Assembly (NCBI RefSeq): GCF_900167095.1
Contig: NZ_FUXG01000012.1
Location: forward strand, 62,001-126,000
Direction: 5' to 3'
DNA: 64,000 bases
From: Oceanospirillum multiglobuliferum
Lineage (GTDB): Bacteria; Pseudomonadota; Gammaproteobacteria; Pseudomonadales; Halomonadaceae
Shown: one piece after another, positions 8,957-18,624 of the stretch
How positions within the stretch are numbered: the stretch's first letter is position 1
Layout: each line of letters begins with the position of its first letter
Position numbers and translations under genes: made by a program
Notes under the pieces: generated by a model
The model's input: the letters and a program-made list of their open reading frames with translations, nothing else
Databases searched by the model: none
What the model was told of the DNA's origin: nothing

Positions 8957-9841
8957 TTACTGAGTCGCTAGTCCAGCTTGGCTTAATAACCTACGGCCAT
9001 ACCAAAGGCCAAAAGTCATGCTAGGAAACAACATCAAGATACCATAAATCACAGGAGGCACAGACATCATGCTATTGCCCAGAATAGCCCCTGTGACAAC
9101 TAAGGCCGTACCACCATTTTGCACGCCAACCTCAAGAGCAATGGTAATTTGCTGCTGTATATTAGTTTGTACAATTCTAGCCAGTAAATAGCCTGCCAGT
9201 AGGGCTAAAATATTCAATGTCACGGCTGCGGGGCCAACTTGTGCAAGAAACTCAGGCATCTGCGCCCAATGTTTGACCACAATACCGCTGATCACAAAAA
9301 GTAAAAAGCCAATCGACAACGGCTTCACTACTTTGGCAACTTTGGCGGCGAACATCGGTTTGGCTTTATGCAGCCACATACCGATCGACACAGGAACCAC
9401 AGTGATTACAAATAGCTGCATCATGGTTTTGAGTATAGGTAGCTCAATATCAGGCGCACTACCCATCCAGTGATTTAACGCCCACTGTGATAAAATAGGC
9501 ATGGTAAAGGGGGTTAATACACTGGCAAAAGCAGTCAAGGTGATAGACAGCGCTACATCGCCACGGCTTAAATAGGTCATCATATTTGAGGTTGCACCAC
9601 CGGGTGCAAAAGCCAAAATCATTAAACCAACCGCCAGCTCAGGCGGTAACGCAAACCATGAAACAACCACAAAGGCTAAAATAGGTACTAATAGCATTTG
9701 GCCGGCAAGGCCAATTAGTACGGCTTTAGGTTGACGAAAAATTCGCCCAAAATCTGCCCGCACCAACGTCATACCCATGCCCAGCATAATAATAAATAGT
9801 GCTGCGGGTAGAATAACGCTTAAGAGGATGCCATTTGACAT
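8957..9841 (-). CDS. Bile acid:sodium symporter (BASS) family transporter
   Basis: A 294-residue membrane protein with about nine helices and the family hallmark LMILAFAPGGATSNMMTYLSRGD around residue 85, plus GVQNGGTALVV near residue 240, both of which form the crossed-helix substrate and sodium site. Bacterial members import organic anions such as pantoate or 2-oxoacids with sodium rather than bile acids; the substrate here is unknown. It is the first gene of a likely two-gene unit with the potassium channel. Confidence 0.87.
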   Translation of the reverse strand: MSNGILLSVILPAALFIIMLGMGMTLVRADFGRIFRQPKAVLIGLAGQMLLVPILAFVVVSWFALPPELAVGLMILAFAPGGATSNMMTYLSRGDVALSITLTAFASVLTPFTMPILSQWALNHWMGSAPDIELPILKTMMQLFVITVVPVSIGMWLHKAKPMFAAKVAKVVKPLSIGFLLFVISGIVVKHWAQMPEFLAQVGPAAVTLNILALLAGYLLARIVQTNIQQQITIALEVGVQNGGTALVVTGAILGNSMMSVPPVIYGILMLFPSMTFGLWYGRRLLSQAGLATQ

Positions 9842-10121
9842 AGTTTGATCCTTTAATCGGTTGTTCTAATATTGAAAGATAAACATTGAAAAGAGCTGCA
9901 TCCAGCGTAGAAGCAGGCTGAGGCCGCAAAGTAAACGACAACTGTTAATGAATGGCAAGATCAAAGCCTAAGGCATTACTGTTAGAGCTTATATGCGATG
10001 AGCCAAAAGAGAAAAGGGAAAAGAGGACGATAAGTTGATCAGCAATAGAAGCCTCCCTCTGAGAGGGAAGCGTATCAATGCAATGTACTACATCTGTTGG
10101 AGGCAACAGCTTAAAGCGAGA
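9842..10121. other. Intergenic stretch without a gene
   Basis: This 280-bp gap separates two minus-strand genes. Apart from the hairpin at 10051-10071 and a purine-rich segment (10001-10030) I see no coding frame or RNA. It should hold the promoter of the BASS-family gene near 9842-9950. Confidence 0.5.
10051..10071 (-). terminator. Candidate terminator after the 10122-10490 gene
   Basis: A near-perfect 10-bp hairpin on the minus strand (GCTTCCCTCT / AGAGGGAGGC, one G-U pair), followed by TTCTATT. It is about 50 bases past the stop of the acidic unknown gene. Confidence 0.5.
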
Positions 10122-10490
10122 TTATAGCGCTTCTTCTAGGTCATCCATGCTGGCTGCTTGCAGACTATTTTGAAAGTCTAGGTCAAACACCATCACACTA
10201 GGGTCTATCTGCAAGAAGGCTTGGAACAGTGCCATATCAAGCGTGGTAGGCCATAGTGATTCATCTTCCTCCCATGATTTTAGCTCGTTCTCCAAAATGT
10301 TCAGATAGAACTCTTCTAACATTTCATTAAGCTGGTCTTCATCTTCAATTTCGGGGATCAGGTAAACCGTCGCCTCTTCGTTTACCTCTGCCAGTGTCAG
10401 CTGGTCGCTGTCTTCATCTAATTCGTTAATCCAATCAACAAAAGCCTGTGTTAATTTCACAGTGATTGCAGAGCGATTCAGCATCTTCAT
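10122..10490 (-). CDS. Small acidic protein of unknown function
   Basis: A 122-residue soluble protein with strong negative charge (for example NELDEDSD, PEIEDEDQLNEMLEEF, SWEEDESLWP). There is no signal peptide, membrane helix or known motif. A GGAG site nine bases before the ATG supports the start, although a second ATG two codons later is possible. The pattern of Trp and acidic residues resembles conserved short hypothetical proteins of Pseudomonas and Oceanospirillum groups. It lies downstream of lysS on the same strand but is separated from it by the lysS terminator. No function can be assigned. Confidence 0.65.
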   Translation of the reverse strand: MKMLNRSAITVKLTQAFVDWINELDEDSDQLTLAEVNEEATVYLIPEIEDEDQLNEMLEEFYLNILENELKSWEEDESLWPTTLDMALFQAFLQIDPSVMVFDLDFQNSLQAASMDDLEEAL

Positions 10491-10611
10491 GGTTTTTCTC
10501 CGGAGTAATTCATTGCAAACTTAGTCAACAAAAACAGCACCCTAAAAGGGTAATCTTAATCTATCAGTACAACATATTCACTGGCCGCAAAATCATTAAC
10601 CAGATAATCAA

Positions 10612-10640
10612 AACCCCAAAAGCCAGCAGCTTTTGGGGTT
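10612..10640 (-). terminator. Terminator of the prfB-lysS operon
   Basis: A 12-bp perfect stem (AACCCCAAAAGC / GCTTTTGGGGTT) with a five-base loop, ten bases after the lysS stop. The minus-strand sequence beyond reads TTGATTAT. Confidence 0.8.
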
Positions 10641-10650
10641 GATTAAACCC

Positions 10651-12174
10651 TTAGCTTTCTGCTTCAGGGCGCATGTGAGGGAATAACAACACGTCTCGGA
10701 TAGAAGGAGCATTGGTAAATAACATTACCAAACGATCAATACCGATGCCTTCACCTGCAGTTGGCGGTAAACCATACTCTAAAGCGCGGATATAGTCATG
10801 GTCGTAATACATGGCTTCATCATCGCCCGCTTCTTTTTCGGCCACTTGCTGCGAGAAACGATCGGCTTGGTCTTCTGCATCATTTAACTCTGAGAAACCA
10901 TTTGCGATTTCACGACCACCAATGAAGAACTCAAAGCGGTCTGTGATAAATGGGTTATCGTCGTTGCGGCGCGCCAGTGGAGAGATTTCCGCTGGATATT
11001 CGGTGATAAAAGTAGGCTGCATCAGTAGATGCTCTGCCACTACTTCAAAGATCTCCGTTTGCACACGACCCAAGCCCCAGATAGGTTTTACTTGGATTTT
11101 AAGCTTTTCAGCAGTTGCAGTGGCCGCTTCTAGCGTGTCGATGTCGGCTAAAGTGATGCCATCACCATGTTTAACAATCGCTTCGCGCATACTCATGCGT
11201 ACAAAAGGCTTGCCAAAGTCATACACGTCACCTTGGTATTCCACTTCGGTTTTACCCAAAATATTCTGTGCCAGTGTACGTAGCATGTCCTCTGTTAAGT
11301 CCATCAGATCTTTGTAGTCTGAATAGGCTTGATAGAACTCTAACATGGTGAACTCAGGGTTGTGACGGGTCGACAAGCCTTCGTTACGGAAGTTACGGTT
11401 GATTTCGAATACTTTTTCAAAGCCACCCACAACCAAACGCTTTAGATAAAGCTCTGGTGCAATACGCAGGAACATATCGCGGTCTAACGCATTGTGATGA
11501 GTGATAAACGGACGAGCAGACGCGCCACCAGGAATCACTTGCAGCATTGGCGTTTCAGCTTCGATGTAGTCGCGTTCGCTCAGATACTGACGAATACCAC
11601 TGATCACCTGTGCACGAATACGGAAAGTTTTACGAGACTCTTCGTTCATGATCAGGTCAACATAACGCTGACGGTAACGCATCTCTTGGTCAGTTAGACC
11701 GTGGAATTTATCCGGTAGTGGGCGCAGGGCTTTGGTCAGCAGCTCACAAGTTTCGATAAAGACGTAAAGGTCACCTTTACCTGATTTGTGTAGCGGGCCT
11801 GTTGCGCCAACGATGTCACCGAAATCCCAGCTTTTGATCTCGTCTTGTACTTCAGCAGACAGTGATTTGCGATCTACGTACAGCTGAATCTGGCTGCTCA
11901 TATCTTGAATTACGATGAATGGGCCACGCATACGCATGATACGGCCTGCAACTGATACCTTGTGGTTCAGCGGCTCCAGCTCTTCCTTGGTCTTATCACC
12001 AAAGTCAGCCTGTAGTTGTGCGGCTAGCGCATCACGACGGAATGTATTTGGAAATGCATTACCTGCTTCACGGCGTGCGTTTAACTTAGCACGACGCTCT
12101 GCGATCAGTTTATTTTCCTCTGCTACGGCAGTGGTTGCATTGTCCAAAGTGTCTTGCTGAGAGTCAGTAGTCAT
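10651..12174 (-). CDS. lysS: Lysyl-tRNA synthetase, class II
   Basis: A 507-residue cytoplasmic enzyme that charges tRNA-Lys with lysine using ATP. The N-terminal OB-fold anticodon domain spans about residues 55-150 ([21 protein letters not shown]). The class II core follows: motif 1 with [13 protein letters not shown], motif 2 as [20 protein letters not shown] and motif 3 as [13 protein letters not shown]. The length equals that of the E. coli enzyme to within a few residues. It follows prfB by 113 bases on the same strand, the order found in many gammaproteobacteria, and is ended by a hairpin terminator. Confidence 0.97.
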   Translation of the reverse strand: MTTDSQQDTLDNATTAVAEENKLIAERRAKLNARREAGNAFPNTFRRDALAAQLQADFGDKTKEELEPLNHKVSVAGRIMRMRGPFIVIQDMSSQIQLYVDRKSLSAEVQDEIKSWDFGDIVGATGPLHKSGKGDLYVFIETCELLTKALRPLPDKFHGLTDQEMRYRQRYVDLIMNEESRKTFRIRAQVISGIRQYLSERDYIEAETPMLQVIPGGASARPFITHHNALDRDMFLRIAPELYLKRLVVGGFEKVFEINRNFRNEGLSTRHNPEFTMLEFYQAYSDYKDLMDLTEDMLRTLAQNILGKTEVEYQGDVYDFGKPFVRMSMREAIVKHGDGITLADIDTLEAATATAEKLKIQVKPIWGLGRVQTEIFEVVAEHLLMQPTFITEYPAEISPLARRNDDNPFITDRFEFFIGGREIANGFSELNDAEDQADRFSQQVAEKEAGDDEAMYYDHDYIRALEYGLPPTAGEGIGIDRLVMLFTNAPSIRDVLLFPHMRPEAES

Positions 12175-12287
12175 GCGTTATTCAACCATTCAAAAATTAC
12201 AAAACATCAAACTGATCTGAGTGCGCCTAAGCTTACACTCAGCATTTAATCTATAGGGACTTGTTGATATTAGCTTTTTGATTAAAG

Positions 12288-13386
12288 CTATAAGCCCTTT
12301 TTCAAGCTCGCAATGATAAAGCGGTCTAAATCACCGTCTAATACTGCTTGTGTATTACGAGTTTCAACCCCAGTGCGTAGGTCTTTAATACGGGCATCAT
12401 CTAAAACATAAGAGCGAATTTGACTGCCCCAGCCAATGTCTGACTTGGTGTCCTCAAGGGCTTGCTTTTCCGCGTTACGCTTTTGCATCTCTAGTTCATA
12501 GAGCTTAGCTTTCAGCTGCTTCATCGCCATGTCACGGTTGGCGTGCTGAGAACGCTCCATCTGGCATGATGCCACAATGCCTGTAGGTTCATGAGTAATA
12601 CGTACCGCTGAGTCGGTAGTGTTCACGTGCTGACCACCTGCTCCACTTGAACGGTAGGTGTCGATACGTAAGTCGGCAGGATTGATCTCAATTTCAAAGT
12701 TATCGTCTACTTCTGGTGCCACAAACACAGAGGCAAAAGAGGTGTGACGACGGCCACCTGAGTCAAACGGTGATTTACGCACTAAACGGTGTACGCCTGT
12801 TTCCGTACGTAGCCAACCATAGGCATATTCACCTTCAAAGCGAATAGTGGCACCTTTGATACCGGCTACATCGCCTGCGGTAACTTCAATCAGCTCAGTT
12901 TTAAAGCCGTGATCATCACCCCAACGCAGATACATACGCAGCATCATATTAGCCCAATCTTGGGCTTCTGTGCCGCCAGAACCTGACTGAATATCAAGAT
13001 AAGCGTTGCTAGGGTCCATTTCGTTGGCAAACATACGACGAAACTCAAGCTTTTCAAGCTGAGATTTTAGGCTGTCTAACTCGGCTTCAACCTCTTCAAC
13101 CGTGCTTTCGTCCTGCTCTTCAACGGCGAGATCTAATAGATCTTTAGCGTCAACAAGTCCGGTCGTCATATTGTCGATGGTTTCAACCACCAACTCTAAC
13201 GCGGCTCGTTCTTTGCCTAACGCTTGCGCGCGCTCTGGTTCGCTCCACACCTCTGGGGCTTCCAGTTCACGGCAAACTTCCTCTAAGCGATCTTTCTTCT
13301 CAGCGTAGTCAAAGATACCCCCTCAGGACTTCAGTCCTTTCCGAAAGATCTTTGATGAGATTTACAATAGGATTTATTTCTAACAT
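12288..13386 (-). CDS. prfB: Peptide chain release factor 2, with programmed +1 frameshift
   Basis: RF2 ends translation at UGA and UAA codons. The gene is in two frames. From ATG 13386 a 25-codon leader (beginning [14 protein letters not shown] and ending VLRGYL) reaches an in-frame TGA at 13309-13311. Shifting +1 gives 340 further residues starting [12 protein letters not shown], 365 in total, exactly the E. coli length. The tripeptide anticodon SPF ([13 protein letters not shown]) and the peptidyl-transferase loop [18 protein letters not shown] are intact. When RF2 is scarce, the ribosome pauses at UGA and shifts, so the protein controls its own synthesis. It lies upstream of lysS. Confidence 0.97.
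13308..13323 (-). other. prfB: Programmed +1 frameshift site of prfB
   Basis: On the minus strand the sequence reads AGGGGGTATCTTTGAC. The Shine-Dalgarno-like AGGGGG (13318-13323) sits three bases ahead of the CTT slip codon, followed by the TGA stop and C, matching the established RF2 recoding signal. Confidence 0.97.
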
Positions 13387-13635
13387 ACGGGTTGAAGCCT
13401 ACAAAACCTTCAGAAAAATAAGAGAGGAATTCTAACCAATCCCCATGCTGCCTACCAGCACAGTGCTCGTGAATCTCTAACAGAAGTACAAAAAGTCCCT
13501 GACTTTTGCTGATAGCTGTGTCAGAAAGGGTTGATATAGATACATGCTGTTACAGCATTAGGAAACTCACTGGTACACAGGGTAATGGCAACGTGGCAAA
13601 ATAGCCGTTAATTACCCGCTTTCAGGAATGAACAC

Positions 13636-14499
13636 ATGCAGATCAAGGTAAAACCGATCAGCGGACAGCGTCTTGAAATTCAGCTGGAGCAAACACAGCT
13701 GCTTTTATCAGAAATGCACTGCAAACAGATGCGTGAAGCATTGGCCGACACACTGAGCCGTTTTGCCCTGCACCCAAAACAAAAATGGGATCAGGCACGT
13801 GCAGAATTTGAAACGTTGCTGCCTACTTTAACTCATCTGGAAGCTTTTACAGACAATGATTTAGCGTTGTTGGTACGAGAGCTTGATTTTGCGCTACTCT
13901 ATCGTCTATGCCAGCGCAAGCAGATGGACAGCCTAATTGCTAAACTGGAAACAGCCTGTGGTCGACGGGAAATTGATCGTATTGTTTTAGAGGGCGAACG
14001 CCTACCACAGAAACCTTTGTGGGAAGTGAATCAGCGTTTGCACGGTCTAAAAAATACGATTGAGCGAATGACCCGTGATGGTGAGATTAAACCCCCTCGT
14101 TTGAATTCACTTAATACCGCAGCAACTGCAAACTCTGGTATCGCACTGCCAAACAGTGCAGAAGCGCCCTATATTCGCCAAGTATTGAAGAAGATTGACA
14201 GCCTGCCAGAAAAAGCAGTACTGGCGATCTGCAAGCAGATTCCGCCTCGTGAGTTGGCGAAGTTTTGGTTTATCAGTGAAGCGATGTCAGAGCAAAACTT
14301 AACGCATAAGATCACCCGTATTATTCCGGCACCAACCTTAGCCAAGCTAAAACCTGCTAAACCAAGCCAGCTATCAGGTGCTGAGGCGAAAAGTACGGTG
14401 AATTTAGCCGTTGAAGTATTAAAGGGCTTACAAAGCAAACCAGGGGCTGGCCAAGGGTCTAAAAAAGACAAGGGTTCATCTGGCCCTATTTTAATTTAG
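13636..14499 (+). CDS. Unknown helical protein, first of a two-gene unit
   Basis: A 287-residue soluble protein. Residues 1-150 are mainly alpha-helical (LLLSEMHCKQMREALADTL, LALLVRELDFALLYRLCQRK). A linker follows, then a second helical block (YIRQVLKKIDSLPEKAVLAICKQIPPRELAKFWFISEAM) and a Gly/Ser/Lys-rich tail. The second block loosely recalls the armadillo-like repeats of FliG (leucine-rich helices with DxLP and PPRELAKFW), but no EHPQ-type motif is present, so this is only a fold-level guess. An ATG with GGAATG upstream is used. The next gene begins 18 bases later. I do not recognise a function. Confidence 0.7.
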   Translation: MQIKVKPISGQRLEIQLEQTQLLLSEMHCKQMREALADTLSRFALHPKQKWDQARAEFETLLPTLTHLEAFTDNDLALLVRELDFALLYRLCQRKQMDSLIAKLETACGRREIDRIVLEGERLPQKPLWEVNQRLHGLKNTIERMTRDGEIKPPRLNSLNTAATANSGIALPNSAEAPYIRQVLKKIDSLPEKAVLAICKQIPPRELAKFWFISEAMSEQNLTHKITRIIPAPTLAKLKPAKPSQLSGAEAKSTVNLAVEVLKGLQSKPGAGQGSKKDKGSSGPILI

Positions 14500-14517
14500 G
14501 TAGTAGAAGGAATGTCT

Positions 14518-14991
14518 ATGAGTTTTACCGTTGCAGCCAATGGCGAATACCACTACCGAATTGAAAAGGACTTTTTTGCCGTCAATATAGATCTGGTGGA
14601 CGCCATGATGCTGTTGAGCAAATTAGATGAGCAGCTGGGTTTAAATCCACCACTTTCGCAAGGTGAACCTAACTTTTTGATGATCTACCGTAAGTTGATC
14701 ACGGTACTTGTCCATATGGACAGCCGTAGTCTACAAGCCTTGATGCATGCGGCATCTAGAGATCTATTGGTTGACCTGATGCGAGTGGTAAAAGGCACTA
14801 AGTCTGAGCATAAGCTGATGGCTGCCATTACTAAGCGTAATAAGCAAGCGATTCAAGGCGATGTGCTTTATAACCAAGTGATTCGTCCACCAGAGGCACT
14901 GAAAGCGTTAAGTGACTTCTTTCTGCTGGTCGAAAAGCAGATTGATAGCGGTGTGATTACGCTAGTTGACCCAAATGGTGAATACTATTAA
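14518..14991 (+). CDS. Unknown protein, second of a two-gene unit
   Basis: A 157-residue cytoplasmic protein, mostly helical (DAMMLLSKLDEQLGL, NFLMIYRKLITVLVHMDSRSLQALM, ALKALSDFFLLVEKQI), without signal peptide or membrane segment. I use the ATG at 14518, since AGAAGGA lies six bases before it; the ATG at 14512 touches that site. The short gap from the upstream gene and a terminator downstream suggest one transcript. The function is unknown; the pair may act together. Confidence 0.7.
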   Translation: MSFTVAANGEYHYRIEKDFFAVNIDLVDAMMLLSKLDEQLGLNPPLSQGEPNFLMIYRKLITVLVHMDSRSLQALMHAASRDLLVDLMRVVKGTKSEHKLMAAITKRNKQAIQGDVLYNQVIRPPEALKALSDFFLLVEKQIDSGVITLVDPNGEYY

Positions 14992-15072
14992 AACCTGTGC
15001 ATGGTTATTCACTGTCTGAGCCTGATGCAAACTTGGCTCGCTATCCATGCTGAAATGAACCAAAGAAGCATC

Positions 15073-15107
15073 AAAAAGGCGTATCCTTCAATGGGTACGC
15101 CTTTTTT
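15073..15107 (+). terminator. Terminator after the two unknown genes
   Basis: An 11-bp stem (AAAAAGGCGTA / TACGCCTTTTT) extended by G-U pairs, followed by T. The A/T symmetry makes it bidirectional, also serving the convergent gene at 15121-15921. Confidence 0.88.
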
Positions 15108-15120
15108 GATTTTATCTGCG

Positions 15121-15921
15121 TTAAGCTGCTGTAAAAGTAGACTCAAATATTTTATCAGCACTGGCTGCGATAAAGCCTTGATAGAGATTGCCGTTGTTGT
15201 CTGGATAACGCTTGGCAAACTCATAGAAACAAGTTGGGATAAGCTGCTTTTCTCCACCTACAAAAACAAATTCTTGCTTATCGGCCATGCTAGAACCTTG
15301 TTCTAATAATTCAGCTGGCGAACCTTTGATTTCTCCGCCTGCAAGGTTGGTTGCAAAACCTGCTGCTTTAACGCGGTCTAAAACCTCTTGCAAGCTGTTG
15401 GTGCTGTTAAGCTGCTCAACACTTACCGTGAAGTGATTAACACATAAGCCAATTGTTAGTAGCCATGCGCCATACTCAGATTCCGCAGCAACTGACTGAT
15501 AGTCTTCTAAGCTAGGCGTTTGCCAATGGCGGCCAGACCAGAACACACTGTGATCAGTGGGTTCAGCTTTAATTTGAGCGATATACTTGCCCAGCACTGC
15601 CTGTAGTTTTGGGCTGAGTTTGTGTGTTTGTAGTTCAGAGATAAAAATCTTAGGTACAGTACTATCTGAGTGAATAAAGCTACGGGCGCGTAGTTTTTTC
15701 TCTTCAAAGTCATAATCGGCCTGTACTTGATACCCCATAGCAAGCACAAATGGCTCTAAGTTATCCAGCGCTATTGGGCTGTCGGCAAAAGTACGGAACG
15801 CCACATGATCATTAATCACCTCAGCATCTGTTGCTAAGAAAAGGTCTCGTATTTGATCCGCTTGCGGTGTGATTTCAACGTAGCTGTACCAAAGTTGATC
15901 AAAGAAGGCTTGTGGAGTCAT
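15121..15921 (-). CDS. DUF1338 family protein (2-oxoadipate dioxygenase/decarboxylase-like)
   Basis: A 266-residue member of the DUF1338 family, iron(II) enzymes of the vicinal-oxygen-chelate type. The characterised longer member HglS turns 2-oxoadipate into D-2-hydroxyglutarate in lysine breakdown. The likely metal ligands are visible: His in INDHVAFRTF (about residue 39), His in GLCVNHFTVSV and Glu in CFYEFAKRYPD. This copy is the short form, so its substrate may differ. It stands alone, convergent with the pair at 13636-14991. The start ATG at 15921 begins with MTPQAFFDQLW, which is typical. Confidence 0.82.
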   Translation of the reverse strand: MTPQAFFDQLWYSYVEITPQADQIRDLFLATDAEVINDHVAFRTFADSPIALDNLEPFVLAMGYQVQADYDFEEKKLRARSFIHSDSTVPKIFISELQTHKLSPKLQAVLGKYIAQIKAEPTDHSVFWSGRHWQTPSLEDYQSVAAESEYGAWLLTIGLCVNHFTVSVEQLNSTNSLQEVLDRVKAAGFATNLAGGEIKGSPAELLEQGSSMADKQEFVFVGGEKQLIPTCFYEFAKRYPDNNGNLYQGFIAASADKIFESTFTAA

Positions 15922-16083
15922 GTCTGTAATATCCCGAGCTGAATTGTTGTTATGTGGATCAAGCTATTCTGGGAATCGATTTTGTCTGGGATAAACTGTT
16001 ACGACAAACAATTAATCTTACCGTCAAGGGTAAGAAAAAATTGTCTTATAGACTATTTAACAGAATAGGGGGGGGCTGAAAAA

Positions 16084-17493
16084 TTAGCTTTCTGAGGGCG
16101 CTGGTGTTGGCTCTGTATTGTCTGCCTGTGCTTCTGCTCTAAAGCTTTCCAGATCAAAGCGGCCTGGGCATGGCAGATACGGTGTAATTTGAGCATATAG
16201 TTTTTCAAGACTTGTCTGATGCTCTGCACTGAGTACGGCTGACCAACTTAGCTCAACGGCCAGTGACCAGAGTCGACGAAAGCGCCAGCGTAGATCAGCC
16301 AGTAGCTCACCAATTTCAACCAACTCAATGTTGTCATTAGTGTCAGGATTTTTCTGGCTCCACTCTAGCCACTCCTGTAAATGATCTGACCCTAAACCTG
16401 CGGAGTCTTGCACCCAACGCAACTGAGCAATCAGATCAGTGATGCCTCTTGCTAAACGTGAGCGAGGATAGTGAGTGGCGATGTCATTTATCTCTGCGGC
16501 AACTGAAAATAATGCGCTTACTTGCGTATTGTCAGAGGTAATTTTCTTAAGGTCTGGCTTTAAGTCTGGGTCTGATGTGATATGGGAGGAGATATGCGGG
16601 TCTTTTAACAAACCTAAAACAGTATCAGAGAGCTTTGTGCCAAATGTAGCCGGATTAACCTCTAAAAAAGGAATCCAGGCCTGTAGGCTTTTACGACCGT
16701 ACTCAGGATCAAAATAGATTTCAAAAAGCTGGTCGCTCAACGCCACAATGGAGGCTAGCCAGTTAATTTGCTTGCCAGCTTTAACGGCTGGATAGCCAGA
16801 CCGATCAGATCGCTCATGGTGATCCGCTATGGCATCTAGGGTATCTAAGTCATAAATTTTACGGTTTTCTAGGATAATACGTCCGACAATAGGGTGTGTC
16901 TTCACCGCACGCCATTGTTGATAAGTTAGGCTATGCCTTGCTGTGGCTGCTTCAACCTCTATATGCATTAAGCCTATATCATGCGCTAAGCCAGCTGAAA
17001 ATGCCGAGAAAAAAGAATGGCTTGGTACATTCATACGCTTAGCAATTAAGGGCGTAAACCAAGCAGAGAATAAACTGCGCTGGTAAACCTCTGGCATCAC
17101 TCTGCTCATTACAGTTAAGCGCTGTAAGATTTGTGATGGAATTGGCTTGGTGAAGAGTAATTGGCGTAGTGTAACCTCAAAATCCATCTGTTGATGGAGC
17201 AAGTTTAACTCTGAGTTGCTCTCAACCAGCTCTAAAATTTGATTGAGAATGTCATAAACAGTCAACGAATTTGAGACGTGAATGGTTTGATCCAGCTCTT
17301 TTTTCAACTGATGCTGAATCAGTAATCCGGCGACCTTTTCGGTAATAGTGGCACCTTTAGCCAGCAATAATACCCCTTGGTCATTGTAAATATTTTCAGA
17401 TGCTTTGGCAGCGTTGGTTTCTTCCACTTTGGCAAGATGGTTGACGTACTCATCTGTTTGATTGAGTTGATATTCAGTCGACACATCGGCCAT
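16084..17493 (-). CDS. HD-GYP-like domain protein, probably c-di-GMP related
   Basis: A 469-residue cytoplasmic protein. After an N-terminal region (about 1-110) comes an HD-like domain: FSAGLAHDIGLMHIE with the HD pair, KTHPIVG, then HHERSDRSGYPAVKAG. The last matches HHExxDGxGYP except that the glycine after Asp is Arg. The GYP loop is thus present but one step from consensus, so phosphodiesterase activity on c-di-GMP is plausible but uncertain. The C-terminal 200 residues are helical without known motif. I chose the ATG at 17493 (MADVSTEYQL) because AGGGG precedes it; the longer frame encodes a cysteine-rich unlikely leader. Confidence 0.78.
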   Translation of the reverse strand: MADVSTEYQLNQTDEYVNHLAKVEETNAAKASENIYNDQGVLLLAKGATITEKVAGLLIQHQLKKELDQTIHVSNSLTVYDILNQILELVESNSELNLLHQQMDFEVTLRQLLFTKPIPSQILQRLTVMSRVMPEVYQRSLFSAWFTPLIAKRMNVPSHSFFSAFSAGLAHDIGLMHIEVEAATARHSLTYQQWRAVKTHPIVGRIILENRKIYDLDTLDAIADHHERSDRSGYPAVKAGKQINWLASIVALSDQLFEIYFDPEYGRKSLQAWIPFLEVNPATFGTKLSDTVLGLLKDPHISSHITSDPDLKPDLKKITSDNTQVSALFSVAAEINDIATHYPRSRLARGITDLIAQLRWVQDSAGLGSDHLQEWLEWSQKNPDTNDNIELVEIGELLADLRWRFRRLWSLAVELSWSAVLSAEHQTSLEKLYAQITPYLPCPGRFDLESFRAEAQADNTEPTPAPSES

Positions 17494-17617
17494 CAAGAAA
17501 ACCCCTGAAAATTGGAAGCGCAAACAACGTATTATCGCGCAAGGACAGTCTGCATCATAACAAATACAGGCTATTTGCAAAGCGCCCGTAATTTAATAGT
17601 GTTTATTAAATCTTACA

Positions 17618-18514
17618 TTAACGAGTGTTAATTTCTTGTAGCGCTGTTGTTAACGTTTTATAACGAAATGTAAATCCATGCTCCAGTAAACGTGCAGGCA
17701 CTACATTTGCCCCATTCAATAGCATTTCTGCCATCTCACCCAAAGCTAGGTTCAGTATAAATGCAGGTACAGGTAGCAGTAGCGGTCGATTTAATGATGA
17801 GGCTAAAACTCTACTGAAGACGGCATTGCTGACAGGGTGTGGGGCAGTGGCATTAACCGCACCATCTAAATCTTTTTGCTCTATTAGGTATTGGATAATA
17901 TTGATCAAGTCCTCTCGGTGAATCCACGGCATATACTGTTGCCCTGAACCTATTTTTCCGCCCAATCCTAGTTTAAAAATAGGTAACAAGCGACTTAACA
18001 TACCGCCATCATGGGCCAGTACCAATCCCGTTCTAAGCAAACAGGTTCTAATGCCCATTGTGTTTGCCGCCAACGCTTCAGCTTCCCACTGTAGGCAGAG
18101 TCGATGGGCAAAATCATCATGACAAGTTCCAGATTCAGGCACAGGCTCACTGCCGTGAGCACCATAAATACCTATAGCAGAGCCGCTGATAAATACTTTG
18201 GGCTTCTGTACCACTTGCTGCATATAGTTAATGAGTTGGCGAGTAGGGCTAATTCTGCTGTCTAACAGTAGGTTTTTTCTAGTCTCGCTCCAGCGTGCAT
18301 CCGCAATTGGCGCACCTGCTAAGTTGATAACAACATCCATAGGCTGATTAAGCCAAACCATGGGATCTTTAGCTGCCATAACAGGCTGTCCAAATAAGTG
18401 ATTGACCTGATCTGGTTGTCGACTAATCACGTATAAACTGTGGCCTTGAGCTAAAAAGTGCTGGCATAGTGCTTTACCGATAAAGCCTGTACCACCTGAA
18501 ATGAGTATGTTCAT
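17618..18514 (-). CDS. TIGR01777 family NAD(P)-dependent epimerase, YfcH-like
   Basis: A 298-residue short-chain dehydrogenase/reductase of the extended type. The N-terminal Rossmann motif is ISGGTGFIGKALCQHFL. VINLAGAPIADARW and SGSAIGIYG belong to the TIGR01777 (YfcH, SDR39U1) group, and the C-terminus LLLNGANVVPARLLEHGFTFRY is also typical of it. The family is widely conserved but its substrate is not known. It is divergent from cbiX with about 110 bases between the two starts. Confidence 0.88.
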   Translation of the reverse strand: MNILISGGTGFIGKALCQHFLAQGHSLYVISRQPDQVNHLFGQPVMAAKDPMVWLNQPMDVVINLAGAPIADARWSETRKNLLLDSRISPTRQLINYMQQVVQKPKVFISGSAIGIYGAHGSEPVPESGTCHDDFAHRLCLQWEAEALAANTMGIRTCLLRTGLVLAHDGGMLSRLLPIFKLGLGGKIGSGQQYMPWIHREDLINIIQYLIEQKDLDGAVNATAPHPVSNAVFSRVLASSLNRPLLLPVPAFILNLALGEMAEMLLNGANVVPARLLEHGFTFRYKTLTTALQEINTR

Positions 18515-18624
18515 GGCTGATCCTGCCCTTAAAAAGAGAGTTGTAATAAGTCTCTTATAAGTCAGTATCGTCTAGATTGGATCTTTTTGTATTGGAAATA
18601 CATTACGCTGTTATTGAGTTTATT

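Noticed and set aside
13309-13311. In-frame TGA in prfB that looks like a nonsense mutation
   Set aside because: It is the programmed RF2 frameshift stop, with the complete recoding signal around it.
16068-16075. G8 tract behind the HD-GYP-like gene
   Set aside because: It lies outside the coding region, just after the stop codon, so slippage would not change a protein.
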